From the NCBI GenBank assembly GCA_000621425.1, contig JHYJ01000003.1:98913-162912 (forward strand): a DNA stretch of 64,000 bases. Reading direction: 5' to 3'. A program made the position numbers and the translations under genes. Of this stretch, positions 44,901-53,656 are shown piece by piece; position 1 is the first letter of the stretch, and the number at the start of each line of letters is the position of its first letter. The stretch comes from Lachnospiraceae bacterium AB2028 (lineage in GTDB: Bacteria; Bacillota; Clostridia; Lachnospirales; Lachnospiraceae). Under the pieces are notes generated by a model. It saw nothing but the letters and a program-made list of their open reading frames with translations. It searched no databases and had not been told where the DNA came from.

Positions 44901-45527
44901 GCTGTTCACGTCAAAACTGCGGATTGACTCTACCTCGTCCCCCCACAACTCTATTCTGAACGGAACAGTTCCCGTTGCATCGAAAATATCTATAATGCCT
45001 CCCCTTACTGAAAACTCGCCGGGTACCTCCACAGTACCTCCGGTCCTTGTATACCCCATTTCCGTAAGCAGAATCTCGGCCGCCCGCTCTTCCAGCAGAC
45101 CGCCCTTGCTTATCTTCAGTATATGTTCTTCTATTATGTTTAAGGGAATGCATCTCTCAAGCAGAGCGTCAAGGGTCGTAAATATCGTCACCTTTTCTCC
45201 GGCGATCAACTTGCGCATTACACCCAGTCGCTCTCCCTGCATCTGTCCGCCGTTTATGTCAGCCTGGTAAAAAATGAGATCCTTTGCAGGATACCTGCAC
45301 GAATTTCTGTCAAAAAAACGGTATTCCTCAGCAAACTGCCCTGCACGCACATCAGAGTACGTCAAAACCAGCGAGACATCCGTTGCCTCGCTTAGTGCAC
45401 TTATCATATGAAGTTTACCGGAGTCTGCCACTCCCGATATTGAGAGTCTGGCTTCCCCTGCGTCTATCATGGAAAGTGCATCATCAAACCAGCCCAGCCC
45501 ATGCAGGGGTTCGTTTAAAATCTTCAT
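41967..45527 (-). CDS. mfd: transcription-repair coupling factor
   Basis: A 1186-aa Mfd, normal length. It displaces stalled RNA polymerase and recruits UvrA to DNA damage. Order: UvrB-homology region (about 1-350); RNA-polymerase-interaction (CarD-like) domain with [16 protein letters not shown]; helicase domain with Walker [14 protein letters not shown] box IIDEEQRFG and motif [17 protein letters not shown]; and the C-terminal TRCF domain ([15 protein letters not shown]). The ATG overlaps the stop of pth (ATGA), so the two are translationally coupled. Its stop lies in the first half of a 13-bp inverted repeat. The C-terminal AE-type tail KKERQGEV is ordinary. Confidence 0.96.
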   Translation of the reverse strand: MKILNEPLHGLGWFDDALSMIDAGEARLSISGVADSGKLHMISALSEATDVSLVLTYSDVRAGQFAEEYRFFDRNSCRYPAKDLIFYQADINGGQMQGERLGVMRKLIAGEKVTIFTTLDALLERCIPLNIIEEHILKISKGGLLEERAAEILLTEMGYTRTGGTVEVPGEFSVRGGIIDIFDATGTVPFRIELWGDEVESIRSFDVNSQRSIEELEEITVFPARELILDREKKGDGYAAIKEEMESAIKEFMDAMKPEEATRLKVRLGELENALIHDIGNINYDSYINYFYDETISLLDILAKRKHCIFIDEPDRTVEHGNLTVQEFEESMKNRLKAGYVTKGQTDILYPVNDTMHRLAKDNTVQLADMEPMSPLFKNETHEFVSIVTLASYNNSFPALVSNLKKMRAEGYKVLILSGSRSRAKRLADDLGYEDVICAYTERTDVPLKPKEIMTVYGHVQKGFTYPDLKFTVIAETDIFGARQKNIKKKKAKYSPGKHLRDLSELHIGDYVINEDCGVGIYRGIEEVEVEYIRKDYMKIEYRDGAFLYVPATDFDKVSLFADKDAKAPKLNKLGTEEWHHTREKAKRAVDAIAQELVDLYAERMQSNGYCYSTDSVWQQEFEEMFPYEETVDQMNAIDAVKADMESSKIMDRLICGDVGFGKTEVAIRAAFKAVQENKQVAYLVPTTILAEQHYTTFMDRMKSYPVRIEMISRFRTAGEIKKVLAALKAGEVDIVIGTHRLLSKDVQYADLGLLIIDEEQRFGVSHKEKIKQLKKNVDVLTLTATPIPRTLHMSLTGIRDMSLLEEAPQNRQPIQTYLSEYNDEMVRDAINRELNRGGQVYYVSNRVKTITDVAAEVQMLVPNARVSFAHGQMSENSLEDIMLSFIHHEIDVLVSTTIIETGLDIPNVNTIIIRDSDKLGLSQLYQLRGRVGRSDRTAYAFLMYDRNRILRETAEKRLTAIRQYTELGSGFKIAMSDLEIRGAGNVLGKAQHGQVEAIGYDLYCKMLEGAVLEKRGIEIEKKVDCEIEMKVDAYLPAEYIPDEMQKLDIYKRIAGIRSEADREDICDELEDRFGKIPPEADNLLKVSALKEKGCRKYITRISGHEGLITFRMERNAPVDVTEIPIFLNSFDGDLRLKTVGDPMFTLVYNDSGESGLHGSALMLEMADKVLNGFDSILKKERQGEV

Positions 45528-46120
45528 TCTTTATTTTCTTTCGCAGGATGCTGCTTTACGTTGTATCTGCTCATTATCTTATCCATGCTCTCGCCGCCGA
45601 TGATGCGCTCTACAGCTTCCGCACCAAGCTCCCTGCCTTTTTCGGCAAGCTGTACGTCATCACCGGAAAAATGTCCCAGCACGAAATCTGCCAAGTCCCA
45701 GCCTGCAGGCTTTTCACCTACTCCTATCCTTACCCTGGTAAAAGCATCTGTTCCCAGCTTGGCAATAATATCCTTAAGCCCGTTATGACCGCCTGCAGAA
45801 CCAGCACTGCGTACACGGATATTGCCCGGCACAAGGCTTATGTCATCACATATGACTATGAGCTCATTTTCAGGATCTATTTTATAATAATCACATAGTC
45901 CTCTGATGGCATCACCGCTTAAATTCATATATGTCTGGGGCTTGACCAGCAAGGTCTTTTGACCCTCTATGATGCACTTGCCGAAAAAAGCCTTGCACCG
46001 TGTGTCCGTCAGGGTCACATCATACTTTTTCATAAGTATATCAAGGGTCTCAAAGCCGCAGTTGTGCCTTGTTCCGTCATATTTTCTCCCAGGATTCCCC
46101 AGGCCCACTACCATGTACAT
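45524..46120 (-). CDS. pth: peptidyl-tRNA hydrolase
   Basis: A 198-aa Pth that frees tRNA from prematurely dropped peptidyl-tRNAs. N9 and catalytic H19 lie in VVGLGNPGRKYDGTRHN; the catalytic Asp is in VICDDISLVPG. Length normal. I choose the ATG at 46120, with AGGGG 9 nt upstream, over a TTG two codons earlier. An extended -10 promoter lies about 40 nt upstream. pth-mfd adjacency is common in Firmicutes; here the genes overlap by 4 nt. Confidence 0.95.
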   Translation of the reverse strand: MYMVVGLGNPGRKYDGTRHNCGFETLDILMKKYDVTLTDTRCKAFFGKCIIEGQKTLLVKPQTYMNLSGDAIRGLCDYYKIDPENELIVICDDISLVPGNIRVRSAGSAGGHNGLKDIIAKLGTDAFTRVRIGVGEKPAGWDLADFVLGHFSGDDVQLAEKGRELGAEAVERIIGGESMDKIMSRYNVKQHPAKENKE

Positions 46121-46157
46121 AATCAATTACCCCTATCTTCCAAAACAATCTCACGTA

Positions 46158-46166
46158 ATTATATCA
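46158..46166 (-). promoter_or_regulatory. extended -10 promoter for pth-mfd
   Basis: The minus strand reads TGATATAAT, an extended -10, about 40 nt upstream of the pth ATG. No clear -35. Confidence 0.55.
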
Positions 46167-46291
46167 CGATAATTGAAATTTCTTTTATATATGTTTTACT
46201 TAACTAAAACTTCCCACACCGTGTAGCCACAGCTGACGCTGTATAGTGAGCCTTAGCAGTTCTCGGAAATGGTAAACTTAACCAGAAACGC

Positions 46292-46314
46292 AAAAAGACC
46301 GGTACATTCCGGTC
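46292..46314 (-). terminator. rho-independent terminator after spoVG
   Basis: Stem GACCGG / CCGGTC with a 6-nt loop, followed on the minus strand by TTTTT, about 100 nt after the spoVG stop. It separates glgC-glgD-spoVG from the pth promoter. Confidence 0.7.
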
Positions 46315-46411
46315 CTCCTGCTTTTTAACCCCTTTTCACTAGTGTGCCGATGCACACCTTCCCCATGCGGTTCTTCTCTGAAAATTAAGCGTCCGCAAAA
46401 AATCTTTTTAA

Positions 46412-46684
46412 TTAAGCATTCTCCTGTGCAGCTGTCTCATAACGTTTCAGGATAAGCTCCTGTAGTTCAGTCCTGGTCGAAGAATTGATAGGATGAGCGA
46501 TATCCTTGTAGGTTCCATCCTGAGCCTTCCGGCTGGGCATTGCTATGAACAATCCGTGATCGCCCTCAATAATCTTGATGTCATGGATCACAAAGCAATC
46601 ATCAATTGTGATGGAAGCTACAGCTCTAAGCTTTCCTTCCTTTTCCTTGTCAACCATTCTGATACGTACATCTGTTACATTCAT
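46412..46684 (-). CDS. spoVG: SpoVG family regulator
   Basis: A 90-aa SpoVG, the usual length. Family signature is clear: NVTDVRIRMVDKEKEGKLRA at the start, then DCFVIHDIKIIEG and FIAMPSRKAQDGTYKDIAHP. SpoVG proteins bind nucleic acid and regulate diverse processes, not only sporulation; no other sporulation gene is in the window. The ATG at 46684 is preceded by a GGGG stretch. A 7-bp hairpin (46703-46720) sits in the 63-nt gap after glgD, and no terminator separates them, so spoVG may be co-transcribed with glgC-glgD. Confidence 0.95.
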   Translation of the reverse strand: MNVTDVRIRMVDKEKEGKLRAVASITIDDCFVIHDIKIIEGDHGLFIAMPSRKAQDGTYKDIAHPINSSTRTELQELILKRYETAAQENA

Positions 46685-46702
46685 AACCCCGTTTGCCCCC
46701 TA

Positions 46703-46720
46703 AGGAACATTACTGTTCCT
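46703..46720 (-). promoter_or_regulatory. hairpin between glgD and spoVG
   Basis: AGGAACA (46703-46709) pairs with TGTTCCT (46714-46720) across a 4-nt loop. No T run follows, so it is more likely an mRNA element in the spoVG leader than a terminator. Confidence 0.4.
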
Positions 46721-46747
46721 AACTTCCTTTCTCTGAAAATTTTATTT

Positions 46748-47872
46748 TTAAATTACATACCTTTCATTCTTCTCAACTACAATCTTGATGCCTTCCTCAC
46801 CCTTCTGGACCGAGTTGGCCCTTATTGTGCTTCGGCTTTCAACGATGCAGTTCTCGATATAAGAGTTGTCCCCGATATAAACATCATTAAGGATAATGGA
46901 ATTCTTTATCGTGCAGTTGCTTCCGATAAACGCCTTCTTGAAGATGACTGAATTCTCAACCACGCCGTTTATGATGCTTCCGCTGGCAACCAGACTGTTC
47001 CTTACCTCAACGCCCACATTGTACTTTGCGGGTGGAAGGTCATCTACCTTGGAATAGATATCCGGGAAAGTCTTGAAGAAATACTTGCGGATCTCAGGAT
47101 TAAGGAAATCCATATTGGTATCATAATAATCCTGGATCGTTGAAATATTCTTCCAATAATCATCCATCTTGTATGCGTAGATACGCTTGATGTCTTTATA
47201 TCTGATGAGAACATCCTTTACGAAATCGTATCTGTTCTCAAGAGCAGCCTTCTCGATCATCTCAACCAGCTGTCTTCTTCTGATGATATAGATACCGCAG
47301 GAAATGGTATTGGACTTAGCCTGTACGGGTTTTTCTTCGAAATCAGTAATCCTTCCGTCAGCATCCGTCTGTACGCAGCCGAAACGGTCTACATTCACAT
47401 TCTCAGGCATTTCCTTGCATACTACTGTGATGTCAGCCTTCTTATCAATGTGGTACTCAAGTACCTTGCCATAATCCATCTTGTATACGCAGTCACCTGA
47501 TGCAATTACAACATAAGGCTCGTGGCTGTCCTTAATGAACTCGATATTCTGTGCGATGGAATCAGCCGTTCCGCGATACCAGTCGGTGTTGTCCAGTGTC
47601 CTGGTAGGTGTGAACACATACATTCCACCCTGCTTACGTCCGAAATCCCACCACTTGGATGAGCTTAAATGCTCGTTAAGACTTCTTGCGTTGTCCTGTG
47701 TAAGTACGGCGACCTTCTGGATGTGTGAGTTACTCATGTTACTGAGTGCGAAATCGATACTTCTGTAGCTTCCTGCCACAGGCATAGCCGCAACGGCTCT
47801 CTTTGCTGCCAGTTCACCCATCCTGCTGTTTTTCATCCCGCCGCCGGCGAGGATGATACCCATTGCTCTCAT
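46748..47872 (-). CDS. glgD: glucose-1-phosphate adenylyltransferase regulatory-type subunit GlgD
   Basis: A 374-aa GlgD paralogue that pairs with GlgC in Firmicutes. The N-terminal nucleotidyltransferase signature is [18 protein letters not shown], differing from the GlgC GGxGxRL loop, so this subunit is probably regulatory or less active. GDCVYKMDY and FEEKP follow the family. The C-terminal left-handed beta helix ([25 protein letters not shown]) is present. The ATG overlaps the glgC stop (ATGA). Confidence 0.93.
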   Translation of the reverse strand: MRAMGIILAGGGMKNSRMGELAAKRAVAAMPVAGSYRSIDFALSNMSNSHIQKVAVLTQDNARSLNEHLSSSKWWDFGRKQGGMYVFTPTRTLDNTDWYRGTADSIAQNIEFIKDSHEPYVVIASGDCVYKMDYGKVLEYHIDKKADITVVCKEMPENVNVDRFGCVQTDADGRITDFEEKPVQAKSNTISCGIYIIRRRQLVEMIEKAALENRYDFVKDVLIRYKDIKRIYAYKMDDYWKNISTIQDYYDTNMDFLNPEIRKYFFKTFPDIYSKVDDLPPAKYNVGVEVRNSLVASGSIINGVVENSVIFKKAFIGSNCTIKNSIILNDVYIGDNSYIENCIVESRSTIRANSVQKGEEGIKIVVEKNERYVI

Positions 47873-49143
47873 GCTTTCTCACCCTCCTTGATCAATGTCT
47901 TGCCGCTGCCAAGAGCTCCGCCTGAATAATCAGATGCGTCAGTCTTGCCATATACAACGGAATTCTTTCCGATAGAAACATTATCGGGAACGGTGGTCTT
48001 CTCACCTATGCAAACCAAACCGTTATTGTAAATATGAGGATCCGTCTCGTTGTCAACTTCATCACCTGTACCGGTCTTTACGCCATTGCCAAGTACAGTA
48101 TTCTCTGCGATTATTGTCTTGTTGATCTCGCAGCCCTCACCGATAACGGTGTCATTCATGATGATGGAATCACGTACTACAGTACCCTTGCCTATCTCGA
48201 CATTGCAGCCGATGATGGAGCTGTATACTTCACCGTGAATCTCAGCACCTTCACCGATAAGGCATCTCTCCACCTTGCTCTCTGAAGAGATATACTGAGG
48301 CGTAAGTGCGTCTGACTTGGTATAGATCTTCCAATATTCTTCATAAAGGTTGAACTCAGGGATGATATCGATGAGCTCCATATTTGCTTCCCAATAAGAA
48401 TGCAAGGTTCCTACATCCTTCCAGTAGCCATTGTACTCATATGCGTATATGGGTGCCTGCTTGCTGTGGCAGTAAGGAATAACGTGCTTACCGAAATCAA
48501 GAGCCGGCTGGTCAGCCTTGGCGATCAGCGCTTCTTTAAGAGTCTTCCAGTTGAATATATAGATACCCATGGATGCAAGATTTGAATGAGGATGCTCAGG
48601 TTTCTCTTCGAATTCCTGAATCTTGGAATTATCATCAGTGATGACGATACCAAAACGCTTAGCCTCTTCCATAGGCACAGGCATAACAGCTAAAGTAACT
48701 TCAGCGCCATTCTTCTTGTGGAAATCAAGCATAACCTGATAGTCCATCTTGTAGATATGATCTCCGGAAAGGATCAAAACATATTCCGGATTGAAACTCT
48801 CCATATAATCAATATTCTGATATATGGCATTAGCGGTACCGGTGTACCACTCACTGTTTGTGCTCTTCTCATAAGGAGGAAGAACCGTTACGCCGCCCAC
48901 ATTACGGTCCAGATCCCAGGGAATACCGATACCGATATGAGTGTTCAGACGCAAAGGCTGATACTGGGTAAGAACACCTACAGTATCAACACCTGAGTCA
49001 ATACAGTTACTCAGTGGAAAGTCTATGATCCTGTACTTTCCACCAAAAGAAACAGCCGGCTTTGCAACCTTCCTGGTCAGCACACCCAATCTGCTTCCCT
49101 GGCCCCCCGCCAGAAGCATAGCAATCATCTCTTTTTTTACCAT
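47869..49143 (-). CDS. glgC: glucose-1-phosphate adenylyltransferase catalytic subunit GlgC
   Basis: A 424-aa enzyme that makes ADP-glucose from glucose-1-phosphate and ATP, the committed step to glycogen. ATP-binding loop [45 protein letters not shown] and the FEEKP substrate motif are all present, with a C-terminal beta-helix domain. The ATG at 49143 has GAGGTG upstream. Its own strong promoter lies about 90-110 nt upstream. It leads glgC-glgD(-spoVG). Confidence 0.96.
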   Translation of the reverse strand: MVKKEMIAMLLAGGQGSRLGVLTRKVAKPAVSFGGKYRIIDFPLSNCIDSGVDTVGVLTQYQPLRLNTHIGIGIPWDLDRNVGGVTVLPPYEKSTNSEWYTGTANAIYQNIDYMESFNPEYVLILSGDHIYKMDYQVMLDFHKKNGAEVTLAVMPVPMEEAKRFGIVITDDNSKIQEFEEKPEHPHSNLASMGIYIFNWKTLKEALIAKADQPALDFGKHVIPYCHSKQAPIYAYEYNGYWKDVGTLHSYWEANMELIDIIPEFNLYEEYWKIYTKSDALTPQYISSESKVERCLIGEGAEIHGEVYSSIIGCNVEIGKGTVVRDSIIMNDTVIGEGCEINKTIIAENTVLGNGVKTGTGDEVDNETDPHIYNNGLVCIGEKTTVPDNVSIGKNSVVYGKTDASDYSGGALGSGKTLIKEGEKA

Positions 49144-49228
49144 CTCGTCACCTCATGCTGTTCTAAAAATGAATACTTAATGTAACCATTCGGAATCTCT
49201 CCCAAACGGTTACTGCTTAACGAGTGAT

Positions 49229-49257
49229 ATTATAGCATAGAGAACCGAGAATGTGAA
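49229..49257 (-). promoter_or_regulatory. promoter for glgC-glgD
   Basis: On the minus strand TTCACA (49257-49252), a 17-bp spacer, then TGC plus TATAAT (49234-49229): near-consensus -35 with extended -10. Predicted start is about 80 nt before the glgC ATG. Confidence 0.75.
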
Positions 49258-49396
49258 TATTTTTCACAAAAAAGTTTGTCGTTTTTTTGATTTTTGTGGT
49301 ATCTTTTCACAAAAGACACCATATCTTGTGAAAAGTACCCAAAATATTGTACAAACTCAGAATGGCAACCACTACTTTTCTTATGTGAAATGGAAC

Positions 49397-49439
49397 AAAA
49401 AACCGGCAGCTTGCTGATCTTATCAGACTGCTGCCGGCT
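49397..49439 (-). terminator. rho-independent terminator after prs
   Basis: Long stem AGCCGGCAGC / GCTGCCGG with a further weak pairing in the loop, followed on the minus strand by TTTTTTG. It lies 57 nt after the prs stop. Confidence 0.85.
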
Positions 49440-49496
49440 GTTTTACTGGATAATAGCCTTACATAGTGCCGGTAACTTTTGGCACTTAAAATCAAA

Positions 49497-50684
49497 TTAT
49501 GAGTTCTCTGCCTTGTACCTTGTGATGAGGTTCTGAATACGCTCACTGGGATCAAGAAGATCACTTATGGATACATCGTGGTTGAGTGTATCTATTATGT
49601 ATGCAATATATTTGCTCATATCGCAGTTGATATACCACTCACGTTCCAGCAATTCAGGCGCCTGATATATAAGGTTAGTTGTAAGAACACTGCAAATAGT
49701 CCCTTCTTCAAAAGCCTTATCAAATACCTCAAGTCCGCTGGTGAAGAGACCGAAGGTGGAGCAGCAGAATATCCTGCGGGCCTTGCGCTCCTTAAGTTCC
49801 TTTGCAACCTCAAGCATACTCTCACCGGATGAGATCATATCGTCCACGATGATCATGTCCTTGCCCTCAACGCTGGAACCAAGGAACTCGTGTGCAACGA
49901 TAGGATTGCGTCCGTTCACGATCTTGGTATAATCACGTCTCTTGTAGAACATACCTACATCAAGACCAAGAACGTTTGCCATATATATAGCCCTGCTCAT
50001 GCCGCCTTCATCCGGGCTTATTACCATCATGTGGTCAACATCGAAGTTCAGATCCTTGTGTTTCTTGCACATAGCCTTGATGAACTGGTATGCAGGCTGC
50101 ACGGTTTCAAATCCCTTAAGAGGTATAGCATTCTGTACCCTGGGATCATGTGCGTCGAAGGTAATAATATTGTCAACGCCCATAGCCGTGAGTTCCTGAA
50201 GTGCATATGCACAGTCCAGTGACTCTCTTGCTGTACGCTTATGCTGTCTGCTCTCATAAAGGAAAGGCATGATCACGGTGATCCTTCTTGCCTTACCTCC
50301 GACAGCGGCGATCAGTCTCTTCAGATCAGCATAATGATCATCAGGTGAATAGTGGTTTATCTGGCCGAAAAGCTTATATGTCATGCTGTAGTTGCAGACA
50401 TCAACCATCATAAAGAGATCTGTACCTCTCACGGACTCCTTGATTATACCCTTCGCCTCACCTGAACCGAAACGGGGAACAGCAGCATTCAATATGTAGG
50501 TGTCTCTCTCGTAGCCCGAGAACGCCAGAGTGTCGGCATGCTCGTTTTCCCTTTCCTTACGCCATCCTACAAGGTACTGATCTACCTTTTCGCCCATGGT
50601 CTTGCAGCCCTCAAGGGGTATAAGGCCCAGTGAACCCACGGGAATGGTGTTAAGATTTCTGATCTCATCTTTTACAGGCGACAT
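49497..50684 (-). CDS. prs: ribose-phosphate pyrophosphokinase (PRPP synthase), long type
   Basis: Makes PRPP from ribose-5-phosphate and ATP for nucleotide, His and Trp synthesis. Visible motifs: MPFLYESRQHKR (the ATP-contact stretch), FDAHDPRVQNAIP, SPDEGGMSRA (pyrophosphate loop) and the PRPP motif DMIIVDDMISSG. At 395 aa it is some 75 residues longer than the usual ~315-aa enzyme; the extra length is at the N terminus (FGSGEAKGIIKESVRG is the normal start region, near residue 70) and at the C-terminal end. The start is ATG at 50684 with AGAGAGG upstream; the longer frame adds 23 unconvincing codons. Confidence 0.9.
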   Translation of the reverse strand: MSPVKDEIRNLNTIPVGSLGLIPLEGCKTMGEKVDQYLVGWRKERENEHADTLAFSGYERDTYILNAAVPRFGSGEAKGIIKESVRGTDLFMMVDVCNYSMTYKLFGQINHYSPDDHYADLKRLIAAVGGKARRITVIMPFLYESRQHKRTARESLDCAYALQELTAMGVDNIITFDAHDPRVQNAIPLKGFETVQPAYQFIKAMCKKHKDLNFDVDHMMVISPDEGGMSRAIYMANVLGLDVGMFYKRRDYTKIVNGRNPIVAHEFLGSSVEGKDMIIVDDMISSGESMLEVAKELKERKARRIFCCSTFGLFTSGLEVFDKAFEEGTICSVLTTNLIYQAPELLEREWYINCDMSKYIAYIIDTLNHDVSISDLLDPSERIQNLITRYKAENS

Positions 50685-50870
50685 AGTTTTCCTCTCTTTC
50701 TGATGTGAGATTCTCTGATTGTAATTTGTTGTAACCGTTCTGCCCTTTTTCAAGCTTTACAGTTACATTTTATTTTCAACGGCAGTATTTGTCTGCCATG
50801 GAAATCCTTATATTACCGGCCAGACGTCACCCATTTTCCTTTAAAAGCAACGTCATGACCTATCCCCCCG

Positions 50871-51869
50871 TTAGTTGCTATTTAGCTCTGCCATCCTGCT
50901 CCTTAGTGCCTTCAGTCCCCTGATATCCCTTCCTGTCATCTCACAGAGCCTGTTATCAACTGAAAACAAGCGGGATGCAAATCTCTCGGTATAAGTATCC
51001 TTCAGCACTGAAGGTGACATGTTCGTTGTGATAAGTATCGGCTTTCCGCTGTCCAGCCTCTTGTTATATATCCTGAACAAGCAGGACTTGGTAAAGTCGT
51101 TGGGATACTCAGTTCCCAAGTCATCTATCACCAACAGGTCACAATTATACAACATCTCGTTCACGGAATTAAGCTCATTTTTATTTGAGCCGTACATTGC
51201 GTTGGATATCTGCTCAAAAAGTCCTGATGCACTGTAGGAAAGCACCAGATACCCTTCTTCCATAAGCGCCCTTGCTATACAGCCTGCCATAAAAGTCTTT
51301 CCGGTACCCACATTTCCGTACAGCACCATACCCCTATGGTCCTCGTCAAAGCGATCTACCATGTCATGACTAACTTCCAGAACGTAGCGGAAATTTTCCA
51401 GGTCATCGCCCTCATAGTATGATTCGTCGGCCAGCTCAAAGCTCTTTCCGTCCAGCCACGCCTTCATATTAAGACTCTCATACAACTGCTCTATCTCAAG
51501 CTGGCGCAGGCAGCTGCACTTTTCATTTCCGATGTAACCGGTATCCCTGCAGTCCTGACACTCATAAGGCGGATCCAGATAATCTTCCGGATATCCCGCC
51601 GATAAAAGCAGCTGTTTCTTTTCATTCTCCATCTGGCGCATCTTAAGTATCGTTGTGCCTGTCAGCTGCTTACGCTCCTCTTCATCCTCAATGTCGAAGG
51701 ACTTAAGCGCCGTCTTTATCGAAAGGTTGCGGATAGCGGTATCGAGTTCCCTGTATTCCGGAATCTTCCCAAATACTTCCGTCTGCCGCTTAAGCTTGAG
51801 CTTATCCCTGTTCCTGCGACGCTCTTCATATATGAGCTTTATCTTGTCATACTGTCTGCTGGTAAGCAT
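50871..51869 (-). CDS. dnaI: DnaI/DnaC-type helicase loader ATPase
   Basis: A 332-aa AAA+ ATPase that loads DnaB-type helicase at the origin. A zinc-binding Cys cluster is visible in the middle of the N-terminal domain (CQDCRDTGYIGNEKCSC). The AAA+ domain has Walker A YGNVGTGKTF, Walker B LLVIDDLG and sensor region ITTNMS. It follows dnaD by 53 nt in the same direction, as in other Firmicutes where DnaD, DnaB and DnaI act together. Confidence 0.93.
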   Translation of the reverse strand: MLTSRQYDKIKLIYEERRRNRDKLKLKRQTEVFGKIPEYRELDTAIRNLSIKTALKSFDIEDEEERKQLTGTTILKMRQMENEKKQLLLSAGYPEDYLDPPYECQDCRDTGYIGNEKCSCLRQLEIEQLYESLNMKAWLDGKSFELADESYYEGDDLENFRYVLEVSHDMVDRFDEDHRGMVLYGNVGTGKTFMAGCIARALMEEGYLVLSYSASGLFEQISNAMYGSNKNELNSVNEMLYNCDLLVIDDLGTEYPNDFTKSCLFRIYNKRLDSGKPILITTNMSPSVLKDTYTERFASRLFSVDNRLCEMTGRDIRGLKALRSRMAELNSN

Positions 51870-51922
51870 CTGTTTCTCTGCACACTCCGCAAATTATTCT
51901 TCCGTACGGCCGCAGCAGTACT

Positions 51923-53227
51923 TTATTTCTTAGAAAGCTTCTTCACAAGCAGGTCATAATCGTCCTGTCTTTCTTCAAAATTACCGAAAGTTCCGTTCTT
52001 TTTTCCGGTCTTCGCCTGGCTGGCAGACGTGGTACGGCCTGATGACGCAGCCTTCGTACCTTCCTTCTTTTTACGGAACTCTTCATCAAGGGACTCTATA
52101 TCCTCAACAACACTGACACCGCTGTTGAACCAGTCCTTCAGAATCTTTTCCGCATATGCTATGCGGTGATCCTCAACATTCACAACAGTCCGGTTGCAGG
52201 CTTCCCTTATGATCTCCTCAGAAAAACCATAAGTTGTAAACCATCTGTGTACTGCATCCAGCTCACCCTGCGCGAAATTGCCGTTTCTTCCAAGGAGTGA
52301 AAGCACTGCCCTCTCCCTGTCATCAGGAGCCTTTACCTGCAAACGGCAGTACTCCTTTGCCTTATCAACGCTATCTACACCGTTTTCATGCCACTGCAGG
52401 GCAATCTTTTCCACAGCATAAAAATCCTTTTTATTCTCAGCACAATGCTGCATCAGATAGTCGATCAGATCCGCCGGCATCTTCAAGCTGTATGAAAGGA
52501 ACATGATTGTGGTAAGCTCCGTGCTACCCATTGGTCTTCCAAAATAAAGCTGTGCTGCCGTAACAAGAGTCTTGGCATCCTTGCTCTTTTTATATTCCTT
52601 TATATTCGAAACGGTATACGCTCCCTTAATCTTGTCCGGATCCATTTCCATATCTTCTACACTCTTTTTACTCTTAACAGATTTGTGTTTTACAGGCTGC
52701 TCTACAGAAGAATCGTCCACAGCATTTTTTTCATCTAACGGTAAAGAGCCGTCTGTTATACTCTCTGTGTAACAGCTCTCCTCCTCGATCTCATGAACAT
52801 CCGCAAGCTCTTCCTCCTCTACGCTCATAAGACGCTCACTATCTGCTTCCATACGGTAAAGAAGCTCTGCCGGATCCGCAAAACGGATCGACTTTATAGA
52901 CTCGGCCTTCTTTGCATACGCACGTGAGCTCTTCTTTCCCGACTTACGCACATCTTCATCGCCAAGGACATCCTTCCTGTAGCCCACGTATATGAGATGC
53001 TTTTCCTCCCAGTAATGCAGGGCACGCATAACATCCCTTTCGGAAAAATCCAGAAAGTCAACTATATCCGAAAACTCCACACTACGCCCAGTGCTGCGAA
53101 GTTTGAGAAGATATATGTATAACTTGAGCTGGACTTCATTTGCGTCGCTCATGTAATGTTCTATGAATATATTTGATAATTCTGTAACACCGCTTTCAGT
53201 ATCAGCGATAAGACTAATTCCCGACAT
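51923..53227 (-). CDS. dnaD: DnaD-domain replication initiation protein
   Basis: A 434-aa protein. The N-terminal winged-helix-like part (VQLKLYIYLLKLRSTGRSVEFSDIVDFLDFSERDV...LHYWEEKHLIYV, about 35-85) and two C-terminal DnaD/DnaB_2 domains (about 210-290, and 300-375 with WFTTYGFSEEIIREACNRTV) match the DnaD/DnaB family. An acidic, Ser-rich linker joins them. It remodels DNA during initiation. It leads the dnaD-dnaI pair; a candidate promoter and two DnaA boxes lie upstream. Confidence 0.87.
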   Translation of the reverse strand: MSGISLIADTESGVTELSNIFIEHYMSDANEVQLKLYIYLLKLRSTGRSVEFSDIVDFLDFSERDVMRALHYWEEKHLIYVGYRKDVLGDEDVRKSGKKSSRAYAKKAESIKSIRFADPAELLYRMEADSERLMSVEEEELADVHEIEEESCYTESITDGSLPLDEKNAVDDSSVEQPVKHKSVKSKKSVEDMEMDPDKIKGAYTVSNIKEYKKSKDAKTLVTAAQLYFGRPMGSTELTTIMFLSYSLKMPADLIDYLMQHCAENKKDFYAVEKIALQWHENGVDSVDKAKEYCRLQVKAPDDRERAVLSLLGRNGNFAQGELDAVHRWFTTYGFSEEIIREACNRTVVNVEDHRIAYAEKILKDWFNSGVSVVEDIESLDEEFRKKKEGTKAASSGRTTSASQAKTGKKNGTFGNFEERQDDYDLLVKKLSKK

Positions 53228-53359
53228 AGCTGCCCGTGTATCCCCTTGTAGTTAGTCATAATATGCCCCACCGCATTCCGCCCCCTCAGGACCGTGACCG
53301 CTAATGGCACATCCGCATGAAACAGGCATGGTTTTACGCATGCCGCTCACCGCAAAAAA

Positions 53360-53387
53360 AGTATACCACCTTGTGTACCAAAATCAA
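53360..53387 (-). promoter_or_regulatory. candidate promoter for dnaD-dnaI
   Basis: On the minus strand TTGATT (53387-53382), 16 bp, then TATACT (53365-53360). It lies about 130 nt upstream of the dnaD ATG and about 45 bp downstream of the DnaA boxes. Confidence 0.45.
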
Positions 53388-53433
53388 CCTGGCCAATGTA
53401 CACAACACCGCATAAAATAAGGGTTTGTGCCAA

Positions 53434-53451
53434 TGTGGATAATGTGGATAA
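53434..53451 (-). promoter_or_regulatory. two tandem DnaA boxes upstream of dnaD
   Basis: The plus strand reads TGTGGATAATGTGGATAA: two directly abutting copies of the reverse complement of the consensus DnaA box TTATCCACA, both perfect. They lie just upstream of the candidate dnaD promoter. DnaA could regulate the operon, or this may be a DnaA-titration site. There is no dnaA gene or AT-rich unwinding region nearby to suggest an origin. Confidence 0.75.
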
Positions 53452-53466
53452 CCCCAAAAAAATCAA

Positions 53467-53492
53467 AAAAAGTGCGTAGTTACGCACTTTTT
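53467..53492. terminator. bidirectional terminator downstream of murC
   Basis: AAAAAGTGCGTA / TACGCACTTTTT palindrome with T runs on both strands, 165 nt after the murC stop. Confidence 0.75.
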
Positions 53493-53656
53493 CATCAACA
53501 TCATTTTTGTTAAAAAAAATCTTTCCAAAATTATGGCACCGGAAATGTTAAAATTCGTCAAAAATGTCAATTGAAACCCGGAAAGCCTTGATTTTACTGG
53601 GTTTCTGGCGCTTGTGCATGCTGTCAGAAAGATACATAAACAGCCTTTTCCCAGCC

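Larger units (their letters stand above)
49144..49496. other. intergenic region between glgC and prs
   Basis: About 350 bases. The left end holds the glgC promoter; the right end holds the prs terminator. The middle has repeated TTTTCAC/GTGAAAA pieces (for example GTGAA near 49253, TTTTCAC near 49258, 49305 and GTGAAAAG near 49331), which could be an operator-like array, but I cannot assign a regulator. No coding frame is convincing. Confidence 0.5.
53228..53656. other. intergenic region between dnaD and murC
   Basis: About 430 bases without a gene. From right to left: AT-rich 3' flank of murC, a bidirectional terminator-like hairpin (53467-53492), two perfect DnaA boxes (53434-53451), a candidate promoter (53360-53387) and the dnaD leader. 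Confidence 0.6.

Noticed and set aside
46201-46290. Possible tRNA-like fold in the region upstream of pth
   Set aside because: No T-arm GGTTCRA consensus, no acceptor stem pairing and no CCA end; only a small ACAGC/GCTGT hairpin.
53434-53451. Replication origin at the DnaA boxes
   Set aside because: Only two boxes, no dnaA/dnaN gene nearby and no evident AT-rich unwinding tract, so a regulatory role is more likely than oriC.
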